From Collinsella sp. (lineage in GTDB: Bacteria; Actinomycetota; Coriobacteriia; Coriobacteriales; Coriobacteriaceae): a DNA stretch of 8,835 nt. Numbering within the stretch: position 1 is the stretch's first letter; each line of letters opens with the position of its first letter. The position numbers were made by a program, and so were the translations under genes. Location: NCBI GenBank assembly GCA_014871545.1, contig WGSR01000052.1, positions 1 through 8,835 on the forward strand, in the 5' to 3' direction. The notes under the pieces are model-generated. The model had not been told where the DNA came from and searched no databases. It worked only from the letters and a program-made list of their open reading frames with translations. Below, piece after piece: positions 1-4,970 of this stretch.

Positions 1-845
1 TGCCACTCGGCAACCTCGCCCCACGGCGTGCCAGGGCCGTACAGACGACGCACCGCGCGGTTGTAGCCGCCCACGGCGGCATCCACACGCTCCTGCTCGT
101 CGGCAACGCCGGCAGTAAGCTCAGCCTCGTCTGTCGCAATGCCGGCGGCCCGATAGCGCTCGCGACGCTCCGCCACCACCGACGGAAGAGCATCGGCGGG
201 AGCATCATCGAGCAGGCGCCCCGCCTCGGCACGGCTGATACCCGGACGCGCCAGCATGGGATTGGCCGCCACGCCGGCCACGGCATCGTCATTGAGCGCA
301 CGGAAAAGCTCCGACATAAACCACGTTTGATACCCTTGCGGATAGTCGCTCCAGGTGCCACCGAGTACGATGAGCTCGATCTTATCGGTCGCATGCCCCA
401 TCTGCGAAAGCGCCGTCAGACGAGCACTCACCTGCAGATAGGGGTCAAAGCAATTCTGCTCCGCACGGGCGCACGCCGGCTCGGCGTGCAGATAGCTTTT
501 GGGCATGCGCAGATCGTTGGGGCAAAACAGGCAATCGCCCGAGCATGGCCAGGGCTTGGTAATGACGGTAATGGTCGCCACGCCCGAGGCCGTTCGGCGC
601 GGCTTCATACGCAGGACCTGCAGCAGTTGACGCTCCAAATCGGAATCGACATTCCACGCAGCCCACCGAACCGGCTCCTCACGTTTAACCCGCTGGTAGA
701 ACGGCAGCAGACGGCGCTTGGCCAAATCGCGTTTGTCGGCACCCTCACGGCGCGCCTCGGCATGTATCAGTTTGACGAGCGCTTTGTCGTCCACGGTCTC
801 GCCGCGACGCAGAGCCTCGAGTATGTTCAAGATAATCTGTTCCAT
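1..845 (-). CDS. elp3: Elp3-family radical SAM enzyme (tRNA wobble-uridine modification), 3' end outside window
   Basis: Only the N-terminal 281 residues are visible; the C-terminal part, including any GNAT domain, lies beyond the left edge. Elp3 uses SAM and acetyl-CoA to build the cm5 group on U34 of tRNA in the cytoplasm. Visible support: a basic N-terminal region (1-80), then RTASGVATITVITKPWPC (84-101) leading into cysteines 101, 105 and 108, the radical SAM [4Fe-4S] ligands. Next come SY..AEP (117-123), FDPYLQ (133-138), GHATDKIELIVLGGTW (150-165) and a helix ending FRALND, which follow the Elp3 order seen in yeast. Two oddities: the cysteines are spaced CX3CX2C rather than the CX9CX2C of yeast Elp3, and about 80 residues (186-265) follow without the GxTxETRPD motif normally reached within 30 or so. 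The ATG at 845-843 is preceded by GGGGAC; the ATG at 853 is out of frame. Confident of the family, less sure of the exact substrate. Confidence 0.82.
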   Translation of the reverse strand, partial: MEQIILNILEALRRGETVDDKALVKLIHAEARREGADKRDLAKRRLLPFYQRVKREEPVRWAAWNVDSDLERQLLQVLRMKPRRTASGVATITVITKPWPCSGDCLFCPNDLRMPKSYLHAEPACARAEQNCFDPYLQVSARLTALSQMGHATDKIELIVLGGTWSDYPQGYQTWFMSELFRALNDDAVAGVAANPMLARPGISRAEAGRLLDDAPADALPSVVAERRERYRAAGIATDEAELTAGVADEQERVDAAVGGYNRAVRRLYGPGTPWGEVAEW

Positions 846-856
846 GTCCCCATTGT

Positions 857-895
857 AAAGGCAAAGGCGCCGAAGCCCGTCACGGCTCCGGCGCC
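857..895 (-). terminator. Hairpin terminator after the XRE-DUF4097 operon
   Basis: Arms 866-877 and 884-895 pair over 12 bp with one mismatch around a 6-nt loop, almost all G-C. On the minus strand the hairpin is followed by an interrupted T-rich stretch (TTTGCCTTT). It lies 49 bp after the DUF4097 stop codon, so it most likely ends that operon. It also sits only 20 bp upstream of the elp3 start, so it could act as a leader hairpin for elp3. Confidence 0.65.
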
Positions 896-918
896 TCCAT
901 CAAACAGCGCAGCTATGG

Positions 919-947
919 TATATAAGTCTTCGATAACCGCCCGTCAC
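919..947 (-). promoter_or_regulatory. Possible promoter for the Elp3-like gene
   Basis: On the minus strand GTGACG (947-942, 4 of 6 to the -35 consensus) is separated by 17 bp from TATATA (924-919, 4 of 6 to the -10 consensus). The -35 overlaps the stop codon of the DUF4097 gene. A transcript starting near 912 would carry the hairpin at 866-895 in its leader. Weak sequence evidence; elp3 could instead be read by leakage through the terminator. Confidence 0.3.
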
Positions 948-1843
948 TCTGAATCAAATGACATGTCGCCCGAACCGACCTCAAAACGATACGTAGCAGA
1001 CTTATCGCCGTTATCGAATTCAAGATTCAAAATGGTCTCGCCGTCGTAGCCAAGCGGAAGGAAATCGCTCTCGAAGTCGCCGCTGCCCAAGGTAAGGCTC
1101 GCCTTAAAGCCCGTCGAGTTCGGAACCATCATCTCCACATCGCCCGAGCCCACACTCACGTCCATCGACTTCGCGGGGGCCTGGTAGAGCTCGAACGTCA
1201 CATCGCCCGAACCGACCTCAGCACTGAGCGCATCAGTCACGCTGCCCGCAAACTCTACATCTCCCGCACCTAGGAAAAGGTCGAAACCATCACAGGTGAC
1301 ACCGGCAATCTGCAGATCACCCGAGCCCACGTGCGCGTTGACTCCCTTCAGATGTTCGGCAACACGGCGCGGCAGCTCGACCGTAACTGAGCGATCGATT
1401 GCCTTACCGTCATCACTTCCAAACTGGGAAACCTTGAGCGTCGAGTCCTCGACGGATGCGATGTTCTGCGTCGCGGCCTTGGAGGCATCCATACCATTGG
1501 CAACGCGTCCCCGCTCGATAACGCGAGCCTTGTTACCATCAATAACCTTGACGTCCACCGTAGCCGCATCGATATCGAAATCGAGGTAGCGAAACTCATC
1601 GGCATCAAAGGTCGTACACGAAAGCTGCTGAGGCCGAGCGGAATAGTTACCGCTATCCGAGAGATCATCGTCGTCAACCGCATCGTCCAAACCAGACAAG
1701 CCGGATACAACATCGTCGAGATCCCACGGACCATCAAAATGAATCAATGTCCGCGAAATGCCGAAGACAAGTCCGATGATGAGCACGAACGCTCCGATGC
1801 CGACGCCCAGGCGCAGCTTGGATTCATGCGAAAGCTTCATCAT
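944..1843 (-). CDS. Membrane-anchored DUF4097 (putative adhesin / beta-solenoid) protein
   Basis: 299 residues. A short basic N-terminus is followed by one hydrophobic helix (11-30), so a signal-anchor topology with the rest outside the cell is likely. Residues 38-66 are an acidic linker rich in Asp. The remainder resembles DUF4097: beta-rich, with G(S/A)GD at residues 173, 192, 211, 232, 253 and 290, the first five spaced 19-21 residues apart, as expected for rungs of a beta-helix. C76 and C184 might form a disulfide. The gene starts inside the stop of the XRE gene (ATGA overlap) with AAGAAGG six bases upstream, so the two are probably translationally coupled; a second ATG follows at once and could also serve. 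No enzymatic residues are recognised. In other bacteria DUF4097 proteins often sit beside small membrane or regulatory proteins; an envelope-sensing or surface role is inference. Confidence 0.83.
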   Translation of the reverse strand: MMKLSHESKLRLGVGIGAFVLIIGLVFGISRTLIHFDGPWDLDDVVSGLSGLDDAVDDDDLSDSGNYSARPQQLSCTTFDADEFRYLDFDIDAATVDVKVIDGNKARVIERGRVANGMDASKAATQNIASVEDSTLKVSQFGSDDGKAIDRSVTVELPRRVAEHLKGVNAHVGSGDLQIAGVTCDGFDLFLGAGDVEFAGSVTDALSAEVGSGDVTFELYQAPAKSMDVSVGSGDVEMMVPNSTGFKASLTLGSGDFESDFLPLGYDGETILNLEFDNGDKSATYRFEVGSGDMSFDSE

Positions 1844-2562
1844 TCGTCACCTTCTTTGGCAATCGGCTCAGCGGTAGTCGCGGTAGCCACGTCAGTATCA
1901 GGTTCCGCAGAAGTATCCTTCCCCTGGGCCCTGACCGCCACCGGCGCCGGACCAACCTGAATATCCCCACGCGCCCAATCACCATCGAGCGCACGTGCCA
2001 CCCAGTGATAGATGGGAATCGTAAAGAAGATCAGTGCGGCAAAGGGGCCGGCACCAAACAGGAACATCAGCAAAAAGAACAGCAGCCAGCACACGGCCCA
2101 ATACGGGAACGACTGGAACGGGCCCTTCACCGGAGTCGAGCCAACTGCGCCGCCACTCGTCGCCTGCGCCGTAGCGGCATTGGCGGCCTGCGCACTCCAG
2201 CTTGCCGCTTGCGCCGCCTTGGCGGCGGCATCACTCGCCTGTGTTGCCGCCTCGGTGGCACGTGCCGCCGCCTCATGGGTACGGGCGCGCTCCGCCGCCT
2301 CGGCCTCGCGCTGACGGGCGCGGTCCTCGTTCTCAAACTCGATATCGTCCTCGATCTCATCGCTCGGATTGAGCAACTCGTCCAAGCTCACACCGTAGAG
2401 CCTGGCGAGCGAGATCAGGTTCTCGGTATCGGGCGAGCTCTCTGCACGCTCCCATTTACTGACCGCTTGGCGCGACAGCCCCAGCTTTCGTGCCAACCCT
2501 TCTTGGCTAAAGCCTTTGCTGCGGCGAAGGTCGGCGAGCCGCTGCGCAGTTTCTACATTCAT
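1840..2562 (-). CDS. XRE-family transcriptional regulator with C-terminal membrane hairpin
   Basis: 240 residues. Residues 5-66 form an HTH_3/Cro-type DNA-binding domain; the helix-turn-helix is clear at 17-38 (FSQEGLARKLGLSRQAVSKW), followed by the usual LISLARLYGVSLDELL. An acidic stretch (68-80) leads to a very Ala-rich, probably helical linker (about 86-136). Residues 153-192 are strongly hydrophobic with a central Gly-Ala-Gly-Pro, most simply a two-helix membrane hairpin that leaves both ends in the cytoplasm. The tail (193-240) is low-complexity. The ATG has a strong AGGAGG four bases upstream. It is the first gene of a two-gene operon with the DUF4097 protein, and the palindrome at 2685-2697 upstream is a natural candidate operator. 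It may be a membrane-tethered regulator controlled by its DUF4097 partner; the DNA-binding call is firm, the signal unknown. Confidence 0.88.
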   Translation of the reverse strand: MNVETAQRLADLRRSKGFSQEGLARKLGLSRQAVSKWERAESSPDTENLISLARLYGVSLDELLNPSDEIEDDIEFENEDRARQREAEAAERARTHEAAARATEAATQASDAAAKAAQAASWSAQAANAATAQATSGGAVGSTPVKGPFQSFPYWAVCWLLFFLLMFLFGAGPFAALIFFTIPIYHWVARALDGDWARGDIQVGPAPVAVRAQGKDTSAEPDTDVATATTAEPIAKEGDE

Positions 2563-2565
2563 GGT

Positions 2566-2572
2566 TCCTCCT
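2566..2572 (-). promoter_or_regulatory. Strong ribosome binding site of the XRE gene
   Basis: The minus strand reads AGGAGGAACC directly before the ATG at 2562-2560, a near-perfect Shine-Dalgarno sequence at slightly short spacing. It fixes the XRE start. No convincing -10/-35 pair for this gene was found between 2573 and 2700. Confidence 0.7.
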
Positions 2573-2680
2573 ATGCTTTTGCCAGCCGTGCCGCCGGACC
2601 GTTTTTGTTCTTAGGCGCCTTGCACAGTTAAAAATGTATCCGCCACCGCCAAAAACATGCCACCTATTTTAGTGAGATTT

Positions 2681-2710
2681 TTGACAACCGGCGGTTGCGG
2701 GTGCATATGA
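2681..2710 (+). promoter_or_regulatory. Candidate promoter with overlapping palindromic operator
   Basis: TTGACA at 2681-2686 matches the -35 consensus fully. The sequence 17 bp downstream, CATATG (2704-2709), is a poor -10 (3 of 6), helped slightly by an upstream TG. The perfect palindrome CAACCG-g-CGGTTG (2685-2697) starts within the -35 and fills much of the spacer, a typical place for a repressor operator. It lies between the divergent XRE gene and the methyltransferase gene, so it may serve one or both. A transcript from here would start near 2716, downstream of the in-frame TTG at 2695 and ATG at 2707. Confidence 0.42.
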
Positions 2711-2751
2711 GCTGCGGAAATGTGTCCAAACAAAGCAATGACCCGCAGCTC
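2709..2751 (+). repeat. 9-bp perfect inverted repeat in the methyltransferase leader
   Basis: GAGCTGCGG (2709-2717) and CCGCAGCTC (2743-2751) are exact reverse complements with a 25-nt AT-richer spacer. It would fall in the 5' untranslated leader if transcription starts near 2716 or earlier. It has no T-run after it, so it is not an intrinsic terminator. A leader stem or a second protein-binding site are both possible; function unknown. Confidence 0.4.
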
Positions 2752-2812
2752 GGTTGTCCCCGTTGCAGCGTTAACGGTAGTATGGTCGTACTGTTTATTC
2801 CGCACCGCCAAC

Positions 2813-2820
2813 GGAGGGAG
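2813..2820 (+). promoter_or_regulatory. Ribosome binding site that decides the methyltransferase start
   Basis: GGAGGGAG ends nine bases before GTG 2830. No comparable purine-rich site precedes the other in-frame starts at 2695 (TTG), 2701 (GTG), 2707 (ATG) or 2782 (ATG), so GTG 2830 is the preferred start. Confidence 0.65.
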
Positions 2821-2829
2821 TTCCGCGCC

Positions 2830-3702
2830 GTGAACCGCGATTTCGCCTCATCGCTCATCCAGCTCAACAACACGTTCTATCGCGAGCACTCCGCCTCCTT
2901 TTCCGATACGCGCCAGGCCCCGTGGCCCGGCTGGGTGCGCACCATGGACATCGCGCTCGAACAGCTCGACGTCGCCACGATCGAGCATCCCGTCCGCGTC
3001 TTCGATCTCGCCTGCGGCAATATGCGATTCGAGAACTTTGCCGCCGGCGGCACGCTGGCTGCCAAAGGCGTGGACGGCACGAGCCCCTCGGCAGACGCCA
3101 GCTGCCCCTTCGAGTTCTATGGCGTCGACTCGTGCCAGGACTTGGCCATCGATGCACGCGGCCACGCCCTGCGCATTCCTAACTTGCACTTCCAAGAACT
3201 CGACGTGCTCGATGCCCTCATGAAACTCAACCCCGCCGAGACGCCCGACGTGCTTTTCGACGCCCCGCTCGCCGACATCTCGGTCTGCTTTGGCTTTATG
3301 CACCACGTGCCGTCGTGCGAGTACCGCGTACGCGTGCTCGACGCCCTGGTGCGTCAGACGCGCCCAGGTGGCATCATCGCCATCAGCTTTTGGGAGTTTA
3401 TGAACGACGAGCGCATGGCGCGCAAGGCCGTTCGAGCCGAAGCCCGCGCCGAACTCACCCCGCCGTTTGAGGGTTACGATTCCACGCAGTTTGAAGCCGG
3501 CGACCACCTCATTGGCTGGCAAAACGACCGCCACGCCTACCGCTATTGCCATCACTTTGACGATCAGCAGATCACCGACCTGGTACGCGGCGTCCGCACG
3601 TTCTACAAGAGCGGCGAGGTCCCCGTGCGCGAGCTTGAGCGCTTCCATGCCGACGGTCGCAGCGGCGAGCTCAACCGTTATGTGATTCTCAAGCGTCTGT
3701 AG
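2830..3702 (+). CDS. Class I SAM-dependent methyltransferase, Trm9-like (possible tRNA cm5U34 carboxyl methyltransferase)
   Basis: 290 residues from GTG. Rossmann motif I is VFDLACGN (57-64), a motif II-like acidic end is GVDS (98-101), and the later core includes DISVCFGFMHHVP (139-151) and RPGGIIAISFWEF (168-180). Several features recall yeast Trm9, recalled from memory rather than aligned: FSDTRQAPWPGW near the start (24-35; Trm9 FSQTRYKPWP), HHVPSCEYR (Trm9 HHWSTRERR), a YRYCHHF block (237-243; Trm9 YRYYHLY) and a short hydrophobic C-terminus. Trm9 methylates cm5U34 to mcm5U34 with its partner Trm112. An Elp3 homologue lies about 2 kb away, which favours a tRNA role. A segment of about 26 residues (71-96), rich in Gly/Ala/Ser, enlarges the region after motif I. 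TrmB follows 119 bp downstream on the same strand. Methyltransferase is near certain; Trm9-type substrate is inference. Confidence 0.8.
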   Translation: MNRDFASSLIQLNNTFYREHSASFSDTRQAPWPGWVRTMDIALEQLDVATIEHPVRVFDLACGNMRFENFAAGGTLAAKGVDGTSPSADASCPFEFYGVDSCQDLAIDARGHALRIPNLHFQELDVLDALMKLNPAETPDVLFDAPLADISVCFGFMHHVPSCEYRVRVLDALVRQTRPGGIIAISFWEFMNDERMARKAVRAEARAELTPPFEGYDSTQFEAGDHLIGWQNDRHAYRYCHHFDDQQITDLVRGVRTFYKSGEVPVRELERFHADGRSGELNRYVILKRL

Positions 3703-3772
3703 GCACCGACGACTCGCCGCCGAGCCGCACCGTATCTTTCGAGCAAACTATGCCCACCCTTTTTTCAATCCA

Positions 3773-3799
3773 TTGACGGAACGTGCAGCTATGCGTTCC
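3773..3799 (+). promoter_or_regulatory. Inverted repeat next to a -35-like box upstream of the TrmB-like gene
   Basis: TTGACG (3773-3778) overlaps an inverted repeat, GGAACG (3778-3783) and CGTTCC (3794-3799), with a 10-nt spacer. No acceptable -10 lies 16-18 bp from the box, so this is only a weak promoter/operator candidate. The rest of 3703-3821 shows no clear terminator hairpin and no convincing small gene, so read-through from the upstream methyltransferase gene is possible. Confidence 0.22.
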
Positions 3800-3821
3800 A
3801 AACTTATGATCAAGGAGCCTC

Positions 3822-4661
3822 ATGGGAGCCGTCCACGTTCGCACGCCTAAGAACTTTGTGCTCGAGGAGCGCCTGGAGCGCTACGCCGATGCGATTGAGA
3901 CGAACCCCGAGGCCTATGCCGGAGATTGGCGCAAGGCCTGTGCGCCCGCAGGCAGCAAGCCCTTCGAGCACCTTCACCTGGATCTTGGCTGTGGCAAGGG
4001 AACGTACCTTGTAGAGCGCGCGGCCCACGAGCCAAACACGCTCTTTATCGGCATGGACCAAGAGCCCATCTGCATTGCCTATGCCGCGCAGAAAATCTGC
4101 GAGCAGGAGCTGTCCAACGCACTCGTCCTGCCCCGAGGCGCCAAATCGCTGCCGCAGCTGTTTGCCGCAGGCGAGCTCGATGCCATCACCATTAACTTTC
4201 CCACGCCACAGCCCAAGGCCAAGTACGCCAAAAAACGACTCGTCCATGTCGACCATCTGATGCTCTACCGCCCGCTCTTTTCAGCCGGCGCTACCGTCAC
4301 GCTGCGCACCGACAGCAAGCCGTTGCGCGATTACGCCCTGGGACAGTTTGCCGCGGCAGGCTACGACACGCTTTGGGTAAGTGACGACGTCCGCCGCGAC
4401 CATCCCGAGCATCCCGAGACCGAATATGAATGCCGCACGCGCGAGATGGGTGCCGTCGTCTATGGCATTTGCGCCACACCCGACGCGCGGCCTAGCGATG
4501 AACAGCTCGCGGCGGGCCACGAGCAGGAGCAAAGCCTTGCCTGCTACCTGCCCGAAAACCTCGATGCGCTCACCTATGTACCTCTGGGCATGGAAGAGGC
4601 CGTCGAGAACTTTAGAAACCGCGCCCGCAAAGGCAAGAAGCGCCTGCCGCAGGAGTCCTAG
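3822..4661 (+). CDS. trmB: TrmB-family tRNA (guanine-N7)-methyltransferase, divergent catalytic motif
   Basis: 279 residues; AAGGAG four bases before the ATG fixes the start. TrmB makes m7G46 in the tRNA variable loop using SAM. Seen here: the N-terminal RTPKNFVLEE and W36 of Gram-positive TrmB, motif I LDLGCGKGTYL (53-63), an acidic ribose-binding D79 in IGMDQE, the family signature region NFPTPQPKAKYAKKRL (125-140), LRTD (161-164) and TEYECR (200-205) near the end of the fold. The signature is normally FPDPWPKxRHxKRRL: here the conserved Asp is T128, the Trp is Q130 and the His is Y135, while FP, PK and KKRL remain. That Asp is regarded as important for catalysis in TrmB, so activity or substrate may differ. 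Beyond about residue 220 there is a C-terminal extension of some 60 residues ending in a basic tail (RNRARKGKKR). Family assignment is solid; m7G46 activity is less certain. Confidence 0.84.
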   Translation: MGAVHVRTPKNFVLEERLERYADAIETNPEAYAGDWRKACAPAGSKPFEHLHLDLGCGKGTYLVERAAHEPNTLFIGMDQEPICIAYAAQKICEQELSNALVLPRGAKSLPQLFAAGELDAITINFPTPQPKAKYAKKRLVHVDHLMLYRPLFSAGATVTLRTDSKPLRDYALGQFAAAGYDTLWVSDDVRRDHPEHPETEYECRTREMGAVVYGICATPDARPSDEQLAAGHEQEQSLACYLPENLDALTYVPLGMEEAVENFRNRARKGKKRLPQES

Positions 4662-4726
4662 GGGCTTCTGATGGTCGCGGCGTCGGCAAACAAGTGAAAA
4701 TAGGCGTCAGCGAACGACCCTCAAAC

Positions 4727-4849
4727 CTAAGTGAGTAGACTTTTTTGCAATAGCCAAGCACAACCCGCATAACGAAAACTAAAACCGCAGGTAGAGCTCT
4801 TGCGCAAAAGCCATGTGCTCGCGATATTGCAAAAAGTCTACTCACTTAG
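4727..4849. repeat. Long imperfect palindrome (MITE-like or structured intergenic element)
   Basis: The left arm 4727-4752 begins CTAAGTGAGTAGAC and ends TTGCAATA; the right arm 4825-4849 is its reverse complement except for five A against six T. Further in, AGCACA (4757-4762) pairs with TGTGCT (4814-4819), so the transcript could fold into one long hairpin with a 51-nt apical part. No T-run follows on either strand, so it is not a standard terminator. Both ends contain TA at the boundary, which would fit TA-target insertion, but TA is self-complementary and this proves nothing. It contains no gene. It fills most of the gene-free stretch 4662-4970; the remainder of that stretch shows only a weak -10-like CATAAT before the helicase gene. 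Confidence 0.7.
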
Positions 4850-4931
4850 CTGGCAACTGCACCAAACGGCTGGGCAGAACGCCCATTTCCTGCATTTTCT
4901 TGCCTGCGAACGCATCGATGCGACGCTACGC

Positions 4932-4937
4932 CATAAT
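4932..4937 (+). promoter_or_regulatory. Possible -10 box of the helicase gene
   Basis: CATAAT matches the -10 consensus at five of six positions and lies 33 bp before the helicase ATG. No recognisable -35 occurs 16-18 bp upstream, so this is a weak call. Confidence 0.25.
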
Positions 4938-4970
4938 AGTTGGCGGACAATCGCAAGAGAAAGAAAGCAC

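Noticed and set aside
327..1049. Plus-strand frame of 240 codons across 327-1049
   Set aside because: It overlaps the Elp3-like gene, the terminator hairpin and the end of the DUF4097 gene on the other strand, and its product resembles no family.
2695..2829. N-terminal extension of the methyltransferase from TTG 2695 or ATG 2707, containing a CxxC-like GCPRC
   Set aside because: No Shine-Dalgarno precedes these starts, they overlap the palindrome and promoter candidate, and GTG 2830 has a good RBS. The Cys pair is probably chance.
2848..3648. Open minus-strand frame of 266 codons opposite the Trm9-like gene
   Set aside because: The plus-strand reading has a full SAM methyltransferase motif set; the antisense product has no known features.
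3804..3810. TATGAT as -10 box for the TrmB-like gene
   Set aside because: It would place the transcription start at about 3817, within or after the ribosome binding site, with no matching -35.
4727..4849. Palindrome as an intrinsic terminator for the TrmB-like gene
   Set aside because: The T and A runs lie within the arms; no T-run follows the stem on either strand.
4800..4970. Helicase start at TTG 4800
   Set aside because: The extension would be read through the right arm of the palindrome and has no RBS; the low-complexity N-terminus starting at ATG 4971 looks natural.
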